Of a stretch of 64,000 bases of DNA, positions 8,755 through 19,230 are shown one piece after another (position 1 is the first letter of the stretch; every line of letters begins with the position of its first letter). The DNA comes from Acidovorax sp. (GTDB taxonomy: Bacteria; Pseudomonadota; Gammaproteobacteria; Burkholderiales; Burkholderiaceae_C), in assembly GCA_031277855.1 (NCBI GenBank), contig JAITLO010000035.1, positions 1-64,000 on the forward strand. The letters run 5' to 3'. The notes under the pieces were generated by a model. It ran no database searches and was not told where the DNA came from. It was given only the letters and a program-made list of their open reading frames with translations. The translations under genes and the position numbers were made by a program.

Positions 8755-9729
8755 ATGACCCGCACAATCCTGCGCCGCACCCTGCTGGCCTGCGCCGCTG
8801 CCCTGGTGGCCGCCCCCGCCCTGGCCGCTGACGCTGCCTACCCCACCAAGCCCGTGACCATCGTCGTCGGCTACCCCGCCGGCGGCTCCACCGACCTGGT
8901 GGGCCGCCTGGTGGCCAATGAGATCGAAAAACACCTGGGCCAGACCGTGGTGGTGGAAAACCTGGGCGGTGCCGGCGGTGCCATCGGCGCCCAGAAGGTG
9001 GCCAATGCCAAGCCCGACGGCTACACCCTGCTGGTGGGTGCCAACAACGAACTGGCCATTGCCGGCCTGGTGAACAAGGCCGTGAAGTACAAGCCCACGG
9101 ACTTCACCGCCATCGGCATGGTGGCTTCCCAGCCCATGGTGCTGGTGGCCTCGCAAAAAGCCAATGTGAAGAACACCCGCGAGTTCATCGACCTGGTGAA
9201 ATCCAAGCCCGGCGCCACCAGCTACGGCTCCTCCGGTGTGGGCACGGCCCTGCACCTGGCTGGCGAAATGATGAAGGACCAGGGCAAGATCAATATGCAG
9301 CACGTGCCCTACCGCGGCGTGCCGGCACTGACCAACGACATCCTGGGCAACAACATCGAGTTCGGCGTGTTCGTGCTGTCCTCCGGCCTGCCCCTGATCA
9401 AGTCCGGCAAGGTCGTGGCCCTGGGCACCACCGAGTCCAAGCGCTACGCACAGACGCCGGACATCCCGGCCCTGGCCGAGCAGCCCGAGTTCAAGAACGT
9501 GAACATCAACAGCTGGTTCTCGCTGATGGGCCCGGCCAACATGCCCGCCCCCATCGTCGCCAAGATCAAGGCCGCGCTGGACAAGACCATGGCCGCCCCC
9601 GAGTTCCGCAAAAAGATGGAAGACGCCGGCGCCCAGGTGATGGACCCCAAGATCAACGCCAGCCAGTACATCAGCACCGAAATCGGCAAGTACAAAAAGA
9701 TTGTGGACGTGGCCAAGATCGAACTCTGA
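8755..9729 (+). CDS. Bug/TctC-family periplasmic binding protein
   Basis: A 324-residue tripartite-tricarboxylate-type substrate-binding protein. Residues 1-24 are a Sec signal peptide ([17 protein letters not shown]) and the mature protein opens with the family signature YPTKPVTIVVGYPAGGSTD. Further marks are VENLGGAGGAIGAQKVA and HVPYRGVPALTNDILG. Bug proteins bind small carboxylates or amides in the periplasm. No TctA/TctB membrane genes are nearby, so this is one of the orphan Bug proteins abundant in Comamonadaceae. A LysR gene lies upstream and a strong terminator follows, making it a single-gene unit. The ligand cannot be predicted. Confidence 0.93.
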   Translation: MTRTILRRTLLACAAALVAAPALAADAAYPTKPVTIVVGYPAGGSTDLVGRLVANEIEKHLGQTVVVENLGGAGGAIGAQKVANAKPDGYTLLVGANNELAIAGLVNKAVKYKPTDFTAIGMVASQPMVLVASQKANVKNTREFIDLVKSKPGATSYGSSGVGTALHLAGEMMKDQGKINMQHVPYRGVPALTNDILGNNIEFGVFVLSSGLPLIKSGKVVALGTTESKRYAQTPDIPALAEQPEFKNVNINSWFSLMGPANMPAPIVAKIKAALDKTMAAPEFRKKMEDAGAQVMDPKINASQYISTEIGKYKKIVDVAKIEL

Positions 9730-9743
9730 TCGCACTGCTTCAC

Positions 9744-9780
9744 AAAAAAGCCCCTGCAGCCTTGCCGCAGGGGCTTTTTG
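9744..9780 (+). terminator. Rho-independent terminator after the Bug gene
   Basis: Stem GCCCCTGC/GCAGGGGC with a 9-nt loop, preceded by six A and followed by TTTTT, 20 bp after the stop. The flanking A and T runs make it usable in both directions. Confidence 0.9.
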
Positions 9781-9891
9781 CATGGGGCTCATGCTTGGTT
9801 AAAACAGGAGCGGTCTGCGCAAATACGGCAAAGGTTTCAGATAGTTTTGACTCTGAAATTCTTTCCGTAAGCGCTATAAGTGCTCTCGTTT

Positions 9892-11046
9892 TTAGCGTTG
9901 CACGCGCGCAGGCGAGAGCTGTGCAGCATCCACACCCTGGGCTGTCAAAGCGGCATCCAATGCCTCACCCAGAATCAGATTGCGTGCCAGCAGGCCATAG
10001 CCGGCCGCGCTCTGTATGCCATAGCCGCCCTGGGCGGCCAGCCAGAAAAAGCCGGGCAGCGGCCGGGGCGAGGTGTCCCAGCCCACCACCAGCTCGCCGT
10101 CGGCCACAAAGCTGCGCAGCCCGGCCCAGGTATGGCTGGGGCGGCGAATTTGCAAGGTGGTGGCTTGCTCGATATGCCAGATGCCGGTGGCCACATCCAG
10201 CGCCTCGGGCTGCACATCGTGGGGCGTGGTGTCGTCGGCATTGGCGGGCGAGCCCAGCAGCTGGCCGGCGTCGGGCTTGAAGTAAAAGCTTTCGTCGGCG
10301 CTGATCACCGCCGGCCAATACGCGGCGTCCACGCCCTCGGGGGCGCTGAAGGTGAAGGCGCTGCGGCGCTTGGGCACCAGGCCTATGGGTGCGGCCCCTG
10401 CCAGCTGGCCCAGCACATCGGCCCAGGCGCCGGCGGCATTCACCACCACGGCGGCACAGGCGCTGCGGCCATCGGCCAGCGTCAGCGTCCATATGTTGGC
10501 GGAGTGGGCCAGGGCCGTGACCTCCGCGCCGCACCACAGCGCACCACCGGCCTGGCGCAGGCCGCGCAGATAGCCCTGGTGCAGGCCGTGCACATCAATG
10601 TCGCGCGCGCCCGAGTCCAGAAAACCGTCCACGATGCTGTCACCCAGCACCGGCACCAGCGCCTGCAGGCCTGCAGCATCCAGACGGCGGGCATCAGGGG
10701 AATGCGGCAGAGCCTCGGCATAGGCCGCATCCAGCAGCTCGCGCTGTTCGGCCGTGGCGATATAGAGCACGCCGCGCGGGCTGAGTATGGGAGCTTCGGC
10801 AAAGCCGGCCGGAGGCGCGTCATAAAAAGCACGGCTGGCGCGGGTCAAGGCCTGGACCTGGGCCGGGCCGTAATGCTCTTCAAACAGCGCGGCCGAGCGG
10901 CCGGTGGTGTGGTAGCCGGGCTGGGATTCGCGCTCCAGCAGCAGCACCCGTTTGCCGGCCTGCGCCAGCTGCCAACCCACGGCAGCGCCGGCCATGCCCG
11001 CGCCCACCACCACCACATCCCATATGCCTGTCTGCATCCCTGTCAT
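9892..11046 (-). CDS. FAD-dependent D-amino-acid dehydrogenase, DauA-like
   Basis: A 384-residue DAO-fold flavoprotein. The N-terminal dinucleotide-binding motif is [20 protein letters not shown] (residues 12-31), followed by [17 protein letters not shown]. The blocks [50 protein letters not shown] and [20 protein letters not shown] follow the D-arginine dehydrogenase DauA of Pseudomonas very closely. It should oxidise a D-amino acid to the imino acid, feeding electrons to the respiratory chain. Its ATG overlaps the uvrA stop (ATGA), so it is co-translated with uvrA. Exact substrate preference is not shown by the sequence. Confidence 0.85.
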   Translation of the reverse strand: MTGMQTGIWDVVVVGAGMAGAAVGWQLAQAGKRVLLLERESQPGYHTTGRSAALFEEHYGPAQVQALTRASRAFYDAPPAGFAEAPILSPRGVLYIATAEQRELLDAAYAEALPHSPDARRLDAAGLQALVPVLGDSIVDGFLDSGARDIDVHGLHQGYLRGLRQAGGALWCGAEVTALAHSANIWTLTLADGRSACAAVVVNAAGAWADVLGQLAGAAPIGLVPKRRSAFTFSAPEGVDAAYWPAVISADESFYFKPDAGQLLGSPANADDTTPHDVQPEALDVATGIWHIEQATTLQIRRPSHTWAGLRSFVADGELVVGWDTSPRPLPGFFWLAAQGGYGIQSAAGYGLLARNLILGEALDAALTAQGVDAAQLSPARVQR

Positions 11047-14000
11047 TGCTTTGGTTTCTTCCCTTGTTTCACGGTTTTTTCTTGCGCAGCCTGGGCCTTC
11101 AAATACGGCTGCAGATAGCGCCCGGTATGGCTGGCCGGGTTGGCCGCCACCTGCTCGGGCGTGCCGGTGGCCACCACCTGGCCGCCGCCGGCTCCGCCCT
11201 CAGGGCCCATGTCGATGATCCAGTCCGCCGTCTTGATCACGTCCAGGTTGTGCTCGATGACGACGATGGTGTTGCCCGCATCACGCAGCTGGTGCAGCAC
11301 TTTCAAAAGCAGCTCCACATCGGCAAAGTGCAGGCCGGTGGTGGGCTCGTCCAATATGTACAGCGTGCGCCCGGTGTCGCGTTTGGACAGCTCTTGCGCC
11401 AGCTTGACGCGCTGGGCCTCGCCGCCGGACAGCGTGGTCGCGCTCTGGCCCAGGCGGATATAGGACAGGCCCACGTCCAGCAGCGTTTGCAGCTTGCGGG
11501 CAATGGTGGGCACGTCTTTGAAGAAGGCGTGGGCGTCTTCCACCGTCATTTCCAGCACATTGGCAATGTCGCGGCCCTTCCACTGCACCTCCAGGGTTTC
11601 GCGGTTGTAGCGCCGGCCATGGCAGATGTCGCAGGGCACGTAGACATCGGGCAGAAAGTGCATTTCCACCTTGACCACGCCGTCGCCCTGGCAGGCCTCA
11701 CAGCGGCCGCCGGCCACGTTGAAGCTGAAGCGCCCGGGCCCGTAGCCGCGCTCCTTGGCGGTGTTGGTCTCGGCAAACAGATCGCGTATGGGCGCAAACA
11801 GGCCGGTATAGGTGGCGGGGTTGCTGCGCGGCGTGCGGCCAATCGGCGCCTGGTCCACGTTGATGACCTTGTCGAAGTAACCCAGCCCTTCCATGGCCGC
11901 ATGCGGCGCGGGCTCGGTGCCGGCACGGTGCAGCTGGCGTGCCACTTCGGCGTACAGCGTGTCGTTGACCAGAGTGGATTTGCCCGAGCCCGAGACCCCG
12001 GTCACGCAGGTGAACAGGCCCACGGGGAAGTCCACCGTCACCTGCTGCAGATTGTGGCCGCTGGCGCCCAACACACGCAGGGCCTGCACGCCGTGGTGCT
12101 GGGGTGCGGCGGGCTTGTCGCTGCCCGGCACCTGGGGAAAGCCGCCGGCCGCGGACGTGGCCGCCGTGCCCTCGTCCTGCTTGACCGGCAGCCAGGGCGT
12201 GCGGCGCGCAGGCACGGCAATGCAGCGCTCGCCGCGCAAGAACTGGCCGGTGGGCGAGGCCGGTGTGGCCGCCACCTCGTCAAACGTGCCCTGGGCCATG
12301 ATTTGCCCGCCGTGCACGCCGGCACCCGGCCCCATGTCGATCAGGCAATCGGCAGCACGCATCATGTCTTCGTCGTGCTCCACCACGATGACGGTGTTGC
12401 CTATGTCGCGCAGGTGTTGCAACGTGGCGATGAGCCTGTCGTTGTCACGCTGGTGCAGGCCTATGCTGGGCTCGTCCAGCACATACATCACGCCGGTGAG
12501 GCCGGAGCCGATCTGGCTGGCCAGGCGTATGCGCTGGGCCTCGCCGCCCGAGAGCGTGTCAGCGCTGCGGTTGAGGCTCAAATAGCCCAGGCCCACATCG
12601 TTCAAAAAGCGCAGGCGGGCGGCGATCTCGCCCACCACCTTGGCGGCGATATCGGCCTTGGCGCCCTGCAGCTGCAGGGTCTCGAACCAGGTCTGTGCGC
12701 TAGCCAGGGTGTCACCGCCGATGTCATAAATCGCCTTGCGCTGCGCGCCCTCGCCCACACGCACAAAGCGCGCCTCACGGCGTAGGCGTGTGCCGTGGCA
12801 GTCCGGGCAGATGGCCGTGCTGCGCAGCTTGGCCAAATCGTCGCGCACCACCTGAGAGTCGGTCTCGCGCCAGCGCCGTTGGATGTTGGGAATGATGCCC
12901 TCGAAGGGGTGGCTTTTCACCAGGGTCTCGCCCTTGCGCGCGCCGCTGTCCAGCGTGTAGGTAAAGGAGATGTCCTCCTTGCCCGAACCCCACAGCACCA
13001 CCTGCTGCACGGCCTCGGGCAGCTCGTCAAAGGGCGTGTCCACGCTGACCTCGTAGTGCAAGGCCACGCTTTGCAGCATGGAAAAATAGTAGCCATTGCG
13101 CCGGTCCCAGCCCTTGATGGCGCCGCTGGCCAGGCTGAGCGTGGGGAAGGCCACCACGCGTTCGGCATCAAAAGCCTCGCTCAGGCCCAGGCCGTCGCAG
13201 CTGGGGCAGGCGCCCTGGGGCGAGTTGAAGGAGAACAGGCGCGGCTCCAGCTCGGGCAGGGAGTAGCTGCACTGCGGGCAGGCAAAGCGGCTGCTGAACA
13301 AATGCTCGGCGCCAGTGTCCATTTCCAGCACCACAATGCGGCCGTTGGCCGCCGCCCCGCCTATGCGCAGCGCGGCCTCTATGCTTTCGGCCAGGCGCTG
13401 CTGCACATCGGCACGCACCTTGAGGCGGTCCACCACCACGTCCACATCGTGGCGGGCGTTTTTGTCCAGCTGCGGCAGGTGGGCGGCATCCACCACGGCG
13501 CCATCGATGCGAAAGCGGATATAGCCCTGGGCTTGCATCTGTGTGAACAGCTCGGCGAACTCGCCTTTTTTGGCACGCGCCACCGGCGCCAGCACCATGA
13601 TGCGGCAGTCTTCCGGCAAGGCCAGCACGGCGTCCACCATCTGGCTCACGGTCTGGGACTGCAGCGGCAGATCATGCTCGGGGCAATAGGGCGTGCCGGC
13701 GCGGGCGTAGAGCAGGCGCAGGTAGTCGTTGATCTCGGTCACCGTGCCCACGGTGGAGCGCGGGTTGTGGCTGGCGGCTTTTTGCTCGATGGCAATCGCG
13801 GGCGACAGGCCTTCGATCAAATCCACATCGGGCTTGTCCAGCCGGCCCAGAAACTGGCGCGCATAGGCCGACAGGCTTTCCACATAGCGGCGCTGGCCTT
13901 CGGCGTACAGCGTGTCAAAGGCCAGGCTGGACTTGCCCGAGCCGGACAGGCCCGTGAGCACCACCAACTGGTTGCGCGGAATGTCCAGATCGACGTTTTT

Positions 14001-14207
14001 CAGATTGTGTGTGCGCGCACCGCGCACGCTGATGCAGGCGCGGCCCAGCACACCGCCCAAGGTATCGCCCAGGTAGCGGCCGGCCGAATTGCCAGAGGTG
14101 GTCACAGGGGAGCTGGAGGCAGTGGAATCTGAGGATGACGCTGGAGATGATGGTTTCACAACAAATGGCCTTCTCGACGCAAGCCCCGCCCAGGGGAAAC
14201 CCACCAT
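11043..14207 (-). CDS. uvrA: Excinuclease ABC subunit A
   Basis: DNA-damage recognition ATPase of nucleotide excision repair, about 1050 residues, longer than the usual 940 because of an N-terminal extension. Two ABC modules are visible: Walker [10 protein letters not shown] and GVSGSGKST, signatures [12 protein letters not shown] and [12 protein letters not shown], and Walker B motifs ending VLDEP and ILDEP. Zinc modules appear as CPQC...CPSC and CEAC...CDIC. The conserved part begins [23 protein letters not shown] 14207 is used here; GTG 14159 has a better ribosome site (AGAAGG, 9 bp away) and may be the true start. An insertion rich in Ala/Pro separates the two halves. Divergent from an MFS gene; followed by the DauA-like gene. 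Confidence 0.96.
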   Translation of the reverse strand: MVGFPWAGLASRRPFVVKPSSPASSSDSTASSSPVTTSGNSAGRYLGDTLGGVLGRACISVRGARTHNLKNVDLDIPRNQLVVLTGLSGSGKSSLAFDTLYAEGQRRYVESLSAYARQFLGRLDKPDVDLIEGLSPAIAIEQKAASHNPRSTVGTVTEINDYLRLLYARAGTPYCPEHDLPLQSQTVSQMVDAVLALPEDCRIMVLAPVARAKKGEFAELFTQMQAQGYIRFRIDGAVVDAAHLPQLDKNARHDVDVVVDRLKVRADVQQRLAESIEAALRIGGAAANGRIVVLEMDTGAEHLFSSRFACPQCSYSLPELEPRLFSFNSPQGACPSCDGLGLSEAFDAERVVAFPTLSLASGAIKGWDRRNGYYFSMLQSVALHYEVSVDTPFDELPEAVQQVVLWGSGKEDISFTYTLDSGARKGETLVKSHPFEGIIPNIQRRWRETDSQVVRDDLAKLRSTAICPDCHGTRLRREARFVRVGEGAQRKAIYDIGGDTLASAQTWFETLQLQGAKADIAAKVVGEIAARLRFLNDVGLGYLSLNRSADTLSGGEAQRIRLASQIGSGLTGVMYVLDEPSIGLHQRDNDRLIATLQHLRDIGNTVIVVEHDEDMMRAADCLIDMGPGAGVHGGQIMAQGTFDEVAATPASPTGQFLRGERCIAVPARRTPWLPVKQDEGTAATSAAGGFPQVPGSDKPAAPQHHGVQALRVLGASGHNLQQVTVDFPVGLFTCVTGVSGSGKSTLVNDTLYAEVARQLHRAGTEPAPHAAMEGLGYFDKVINVDQAPIGRTPRSNPATYTGLFAPIRDLFAETNTAKERGYGPGRFSFNVAGGRCEACQGDGVVKVEMHFLPDVYVPCDICHGRRYNRETLEVQWKGRDIANVLEMTVEDAHAFFKDVPTIARKLQTLLDVGLSYIRLGQSATTLSGGEAQRVKLAQELSKRDTGRTLYILDEPTTGLHFADVELLLKVLHQLRDAGNTIVVIEHNLDVIKTADWIIDMGPEGGAGGGQVVATGTPEQVAANPASHTGRYLQPYLKAQAAQEKTVKQGKKPKQ

Positions 14208-14367
14208 GATAGAGATTCGGCCCCAACCCTGCCTGGCGGCGTACAGCCGGATGACCGACAATGCGGGCTCTGCGGTGGCTGGGCCACCACATCTTTTTCT
14301 TCACCGCCCTCCTGACCTCGCTCGCGTGTCTGCCACCTCTGCTGCCCCCTCCACCCCCTCTTCCAAG

Positions 14368-15546
14368 ATGACGCCCCAGGAGCGCAGCGCCAGCGCCAGC
14401 CTGGCGCTGATTTTTGCGCTGCGCATGCTGGGCCTGTTCCTGGTGTTGCCGGTGTTTGCGCTGGAGGCGGCCCGCTACCCCGGTGGCGATGACCCGGCCC
14501 TGGTGGGTCTGGCCATTGGCATCTACGGTCTCACACAGGCCGTGTTCCAGCTGCCGCTGGGCCTGGCCTCGGACCGCTGGGGCCGCAAGCGCGTCATCGT
14601 GGCCGGTCTGCTGGTGTTTGCCGCAGGCAGCCTGCTGGCCGCCATGGCCGATTCCGTCACCGGCCTGCTGGCTGGCCGCGCCTTGCAGGGTGCGGGCGCC
14701 GTGTCTGCAGCCGTCACCGCTTTACTGGCCGACTTGACGCGCGGCAGCGTGCGCACCGAGGCCATGGCCATGGTGGGCGGCAGCATAGGGCTGACGTTTG
14801 CGCTGGCCCTGGTGCTCAGCCCGCTGCTGGCTGCCTGGGGCGGCCTGCCCGGCATTTTTGGCCTGACCTGTGCCCTGGCCCTGGCTGGCATCTGCGCCGT
14901 GCTGTGGGTGGTGCCGGCCGAGCCCACGCAGCATGCCGATGCGCCACGTGCGCATTTCTCCGAGCTGCTGCGCCACGGCGATCTGCTGCGCCTGAACCTG
15001 GGCGTTTTTGTGCTGCACACCGTCCAAATGGCCATGTGGGTGGCCGTGCCGGCCATGCTGGTGCAGGCGGGGTTGGCGAAGGCCGCGCACTGGCAGGTGT
15101 ATCTGCCCGCCGTTCTGCTGTCCTTTCTGGCCATGGGACTGTTGTTTTCCATGGAACGCAAGGGCCGGCTACGCGCCGCGCTGCTGGGCGCCATCGCCCT
15201 GGTGCTGGTGGTGCAGATCGGCCTGGGTCTGCTGGCCGCCAGCGGCACCATTCCCACCGTCTGGTGCATGGCGCTCTTGATGCTGGTGTTCTTCTGCGGC
15301 TTCAACACCCTGGAAGCCAGCCAGCCCAGCATGGTCTCGCGCATGGCGCCGGCGCCGCTGCGCGGCACGGCCCTGGGGGCTTACAACACCCTGCAGTCGC
15401 TGGGCCTTTTTGCCGGCGGCGCCCTGGGTGGCGCCCTGGCCAAATGGGCCGGCGCCCCCATGCTGTTTGCCGCCACGGCCTTGCTGTGCGTGCTGTGGCT
15501 GGTGGTGAGCTGGCCCCTGCGCCCGGTGGGCCGCACCGGCCGCTGA
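14368..15546 (+). CDS. MFS transporter (YajR-like drug/metabolite efflux)
   Basis: A 392-residue major facilitator with 12 predicted membrane helices. The motif A loop after helix 2 is LGLASDRWGRKRVI (about residues 65-78) and helix 5 carries a motif-C-like Gly-rich stretch (MVGGSIGLTFALALVLSPLL). The long C-terminal domain of E. coli YajR is absent. The order uvrA, MFS, ssb is conserved in Burkholderiales. Start at ATG 14368 (MTPQERSA) is favoured; GTG 14326 would add 14 Ser/Thr/Pro-rich residues. The substrate is unknown. Confidence 0.9.
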   Translation: MTPQERSASASLALIFALRMLGLFLVLPVFALEAARYPGGDDPALVGLAIGIYGLTQAVFQLPLGLASDRWGRKRVIVAGLLVFAAGSLLAAMADSVTGLLAGRALQGAGAVSAAVTALLADLTRGSVRTEAMAMVGGSIGLTFALALVLSPLLAAWGGLPGIFGLTCALALAGICAVLWVVPAEPTQHADAPRAHFSELLRHGDLLRLNLGVFVLHTVQMAMWVAVPAMLVQAGLAKAAHWQVYLPAVLLSFLAMGLLFSMERKGRLRAALLGAIALVLVVQIGLGLLAASGTIPTVWCMALLMLVFFCGFNTLEASQPSMVSRMAPAPLRGTALGAYNTLQSLGLFAGGALGGALAKWAGAPMLFAATALLCVLWLVVSWPLRPVGRTGR

Positions 15547-15819
15547 TATATGGCCCTGACGACCCAGGCCTTAAAGCAGAGCAGTGTGTGCTTGCTGCAC
15601 AACGGTTTCAGATGGAAAAGCCTTTGAAACCATGATGCTCAAAGCTTGAGGCGCTCACTTTTTTCATTTCTTCACGGACAAGCGTACACCGCTTGGCACG
15701 ATCCGGCCCACCTGCGTTATGCTGCGTGCCTGCAGCCTACCGGAGGGGGCTGCACCTACCGATTTGGCCGGGGCCCCTCCCCTACTTTCCCTGGCTAGCT
15801 ACACAGGATTTTTCTACCC

Positions 15820-16380
15820 ATGGCATCCGTCAACAAAGTCATCATCGTCGGCAATCTGGGCCGCGACCCCGAAATGCGCACCTTCCCCAGCGGGGACCAG
15901 GTGGCCAATGTGACCATTGCCACCACCGACCGCTGGCGCGACAAGAACACCGGCGAAAACAAGGAATCCACCGAGTGGCACCGCGTGGTGTTCAACGGCC
16001 GCCTGGCCGAGATCGTGGGCCAGTACCTGCGCAAGGGCTCGCAGGTGTATGTGGAAGGCTCCATCCGCACCCGCAAGTGGACCGACCAATCCGGCCAGGA
16101 GCGTTACAGCACCGAAATCCGCGCCGACACCATGCAAATGCTGGGCTCGCGCCAAGGCATGGGTGGCGGCCAGAACCAGGGTTACGGCGATGACGCCGGC
16201 TACGGCGACAACGGTGGCGGTGGCTACGAAGCCCCGCGCCGCCCCGCCGCAGCGCCCGCCCCCCGTCCCGCTGCCGCTCCCCGCATGGCTCCACCCGCTG
16301 CGGCGCCTGCGCCCATGGCCCCGCCACCCCAGCGCGCAGCTTCGGGTTTTGACGATATGGATGACGACATCCCTTTCTGA
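15820..16380 (+). CDS. ssb: Single-stranded DNA-binding protein
   Basis: A 186-residue SSB. The OB fold covers residues 1-110 ([55 protein letters not shown]). A Gly/Ala/Pro-rich linker follows, then the acidic tip DDMDDDIPF that docks repair and replication partners. It acts as a tetramer coating single-stranded DNA. It follows the MFS gene after 273 bp with its own probable promoter and ends at a strong terminator. No LexA-type box (CTGT-N8-ACAG) was seen upstream. Confidence 0.98.
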   Translation: MASVNKVIIVGNLGRDPEMRTFPSGDQVANVTIATTDRWRDKNTGENKESTEWHRVVFNGRLAEIVGQYLRKGSQVYVEGSIRTRKWTDQSGQERYSTEIRADTMQMLGSRQGMGGGQNQGYGDDAGYGDNGGGGYEAPRRPAAAPAPRPAAAPRMAPPAAAPAPMAPPPQRAASGFDDMDDDIPF

Positions 16381-16404
16381 TCCACGACCTCTGCAGGTCT
16401 GAAC

Positions 16405-16442
16405 AAAAAAGCCCCGGGTGCCAAGCACCTGGGGCTTTTTTG
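16405..16442 (+). terminator. Rho-independent terminator after ssb
   Basis: Stem GCCCCGGGTG/CACCTGGGGC with one mismatch and a 5-nt loop, flanked by six A and a run of six T, 30 bp after the ssb stop. Confidence 0.92.
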
Positions 16443-16697
16443 TTCACACAGCAAATCCGGACATTGCCGACATGTTCTGGAAGCATTGCTGCGTAATCAA
16501 GCAATCTTTTCATTTGCAAACAATGCAGTCGCCTGGCTCCAAACCAGCGTCTGGCATATTCGAATGCCATAGATCGCACTCGCACGCAGCCCTGGGCACC
16601 AGCGCATAGAGCAAGGCCATAGGGCAAGGCGGTGATCGCCACGCAGCACCTACAACACAAGCCCATGCCAGACGGCATGGCTCCAGAGGAGTGAGGC

Positions 16698-17501
16698 ATG
16701 CAGAGCAAGGTGGTGGAAAGCCTGGTCAAGGGCAAGCTCACGGCAGATCTTTGCGAAGATATCGTGCATATCTCGGAGCACTACATCGCCATCATCGACG
16801 GAGCCACCTCCTTGGTGGACCACGGCACCCGCAAGCGGCCCGGCAAAATCATGGCCGAGCTGGTGGATGCGGCCTTGCACGATATGGAGCCCCAGTTGGA
16901 GGCGCCCGCGTTTTTCAGGGCACTGAGCCTCCACGTGGCCCAGGCGCTGGCACCGCTTTGGCATGAAGAGAACGAGCGCCCCACGGCTTCGCTGCTGGTG
17001 TATTCGCGCAACCGTGCAGAAATATGGGTGCTGGGAGACGGCTGGGCCTGCATCGACGATGAAGTCCATCAATTCAGCATTCCCTACGCCGATGCCTATA
17101 CCTTGCTACGCTGCACCTATTTGCACGCCTTGATCGCGTCGGGCACCACTGTGGCATCCCTGATCGAGCAGGATCCGACCTTGGCGCTGATCTCGCCCTT
17201 TATTCGCAAGCAATCCAAAATACAAAACCGCCTGCCGCTGCCCTATGGGTATGGCGTCATGGATGGATCGCCAGACTGCAGCCACTACGTGCGCGTGCTG
17301 CCCGTAGGCCCTGGCAAGCAGGTGATTCTGGCCTCCGACGGCTACCCCCTGATCCACAACAGCCTGGCGGCCTCCGAGGACTATCTGCAAGCCCTGCTCA
17401 GCAGAGACCCGCTGATGATTCATGAGCATCCACAGGTCAAGGGGCTGCGGCCTGGCCAGGTTTCTTTCGATGACCGCAGCTATATACGGTTCATGACCTA
17501 G
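16698..17501 (+). CDS. PPM/PP2C-phosphatase-like protein
   Basis: A 267-residue cytosolic protein with scattered PP2C-type motifs: IAIIDGATSLVDHG near the start (metal-binding Asp-Gly), ASLLVYSRNRAEIWVLGDGW in the middle (strand plus Gly-Asp), and QVILASDGYPLI near residue 213 (lasDG motif). These match the order of metal-binding aspartates in PPM-type Ser/Thr phosphatases, though spacing is loose and the family is divergent. A good ribosome site (GAGGAG) precedes ATG 16698. It is not obviously in an operon, and no partner kinase or anti-sigma gene is adjacent. Catalytic activity and target are unknown. Confidence 0.65.
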   Translation: MQSKVVESLVKGKLTADLCEDIVHISEHYIAIIDGATSLVDHGTRKRPGKIMAELVDAALHDMEPQLEAPAFFRALSLHVAQALAPLWHEENERPTASLLVYSRNRAEIWVLGDGWACIDDEVHQFSIPYADAYTLLRCTYLHALIASGTTVASLIEQDPTLALISPFIRKQSKIQNRLPLPYGYGVMDGSPDCSHYVRVLPVGPGKQVILASDGYPLIHNSLAASEDYLQALLSRDPLMIHEHPQVKGLRPGQVSFDDRSYIRFMT

Positions 17502-17759
17502 ACCTGCTGCATGGACCGCCGAGGCATGCCTGCTGCCTGCGCCAGCAGTCCACCGGCATCCTCCTTGTCCACACTGCGCTCGAGCAGTTGTTTGATTTCC
17601 TTGGCCACTTCTGCGCTGCAGACTGCGCTAGCGCCAGGCTGCAGTAGACTGCTGTCCGAACCCGCTTTCTTAAGCACGCACCCACATCTGCACGAATGCG
17701 CAAGGCCGATGAGCGCCAAGCCTCGGCAGCCGCTTTTCTGGCTTTCGGCCTCTCCCGCC

Positions 17760-19121
17760 ATGCCTTCCTATCCCGACACCCATTACGCAGCCGAATGGCA
17801 GCATTGCCTGCAGACCACGCCTGCTGCGGCCCTGGCCCAGGTACAGCGCCTGGCGCAGCAGCACCAGCAAGAATTGGCGGCACACTTTTATGAGCAGATG
17901 CTGCAAGACAGCGTGGCCGCACCGCTGCTGGACCATGAGCAGGTGCAGCGCCGCCTGAATGCCTCCATGCAGGCCTGGATTGCCGGCGTGTTCCAGGCCA
18001 CACCAGAGCAGGACCTGCTGCCCCTGGTGGCCCAGCAAAAGCACATCGGTGATGTGCATGCGCGCATCAATATTCCCATGCATGTGGTGCTGCGTGGCGC
18101 CCGGGCGCTGAAAGACCGCATGTATGCGCTGCTGCAGCCCGCGCCGGAGTCTGGCGCCGAGGGACTGATCTCCCGCGTGATGGACCTGACCATGGAAATC
18201 ATGGGCCAGGCCTATGCCCGCTCCCACGACCAGCATTCCCAGGCCAAGGAGGCCTACCGGCATTTCGCCCTGGCCCAGAATGTCTCCACCGAGCGCGAGC
18301 GCCGCCGCGCCAATTTGCTGGACTGGGAAAACCAGCTGATGTTCGCCCACGCCGTGGGCAGTGACACGGCCCAGCTGCCACAGCTGGGACAGTCGGAATT
18401 TGGCCTGTGGTTCCGCCACAAGGGTGCCCATGTGTTCCAGGGCACACCGGAATGCGCCACCATCTTGACCACCATGGAGGCCATAGACCAGCAGCACCTG
18501 CCCGCCATCCTCCAGGCCGACGCATCTGCCGCCGACAAGCTGGCCCTGCTGCATACGCTGCGTGACCATGCCCGCCGCATTGCGTTTTTGCTGGATTCGC
18601 TGTTCGAGCAATCCGGCGCCATGGAAACCGGGCGCGACGTGCTGACCCGTTTGCTCAACCGCAAGTTTCTGCCCGTGGTGCTGGACAAGGAGGTGCATTA
18701 CGCGCGCCGCAGCGGCCACAGTTTTGCGGTGCTGGCCATCGATCTGGACCATTTCAAGTCGGTCAACGACAGCTACGGCCATGAGGCGGGTGATCTGGTG
18801 CTGCAACAGGTCGCCACGGCGCTGAGCCAGCACAGCCGAGGGGGCGACTATCTGTTCCGCCTGGGTGGCGAAGAGTTCATCTTGCTGTTGGTGGACTGCT
18901 CGGCCGAGATGGCGCAGCGCACCGCCGAGCGCATGCGTGCCCAGCTGGCCAGCGAGGTGCTGAACCTGCCCCATGGGCAGACGCTGCAGATCACCATCAG
19001 CGTGGGCGTGGCCTTGTTCAACGGCCACCCCGACTACCAGACCCTGCTGCGTCGCGCCGATACAGCCCTCTACCAGGCCAAGCACCTGGGCCGCAACCGC
19101 GTGGAAATGGCCCGCGATTGA
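17760..19121 (+). CDS. dosC: Globin-coupled diguanylate cyclase (DosC-like)
   Basis: A 453-residue oxygen sensor that makes cyclic di-GMP. Residues 1-155 are a sensor globin with VHARINIPMHVVLRGARALK; His100 aligns with the proximal haem His of E. coli DosC and Tyr44 with its distal Tyr. A middle helical domain (residues 160-285, including FGLWFRHKGAHVF) follows the DosC pattern. The GGDEF domain starts near RDVLTRLLNRKFLP (residues 292-305); the active site is GGEEF at 369-373 and the inhibitory RxxD site is R360-GG-D363, so it should be active and product-inhibited. ATG 17760 gives the DosC-like N-terminus. The cognate phosphodiesterase DosP is not adjacent. Confidence 0.93.
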   Translation: MPSYPDTHYAAEWQHCLQTTPAAALAQVQRLAQQHQQELAAHFYEQMLQDSVAAPLLDHEQVQRRLNASMQAWIAGVFQATPEQDLLPLVAQQKHIGDVHARINIPMHVVLRGARALKDRMYALLQPAPESGAEGLISRVMDLTMEIMGQAYARSHDQHSQAKEAYRHFALAQNVSTERERRRANLLDWENQLMFAHAVGSDTAQLPQLGQSEFGLWFRHKGAHVFQGTPECATILTTMEAIDQQHLPAILQADASAADKLALLHTLRDHARRIAFLLDSLFEQSGAMETGRDVLTRLLNRKFLPVVLDKEVHYARRSGHSFAVLAIDLDHFKSVNDSYGHEAGDLVLQQVATALSQHSRGGDYLFRLGGEEFILLLVDCSAEMAQRTAERMRAQLASEVLNLPHGQTLQITISVGVALFNGHPDYQTLLRRADTALYQAKHLGRNRVEMARD

Positions 19122-19230
19122 ATGCATGACGCAGGCACCGCCCTTTCTGCTTCAACGCAAAATACCCAATTGCAGTGATAGGCACATCAGCAAGACTGGG
19201 CCATAGTCTGCCCCATCTGCTGTTGCCACC

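Noticed and set aside
6862..9792. Minus-strand open frame of 976 codons over pyrF, LysR and the Bug gene
   Set aside because: Antisense to three recognised genes, with biased Gly/His/Gln composition; a shadow frame.
14160..14367. SOS (LexA) box in the uvrA upstream region
   Set aside because: The nearest match, CTGG-N6-ACAG, has the wrong spacing for CTGT-N8-ACAG; no convincing site. A short GGTGGC/GCCACC inverted repeat at 14274-14288 is too small to interpret.
17498..17761. Minus-strand frame of 87 codons between the PP2C-like and DosC-like genes, with a plausible-looking helix (KEIKQLLERSVDKEDAGGLL)
   Set aside because: No family resemblance, no clear ribosome site, and its N-terminal half is Cys/Ser-rich low-quality sequence. 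It fills a 258-bp gap that probably holds the dosC promoter. Could be a relic but not supportable.
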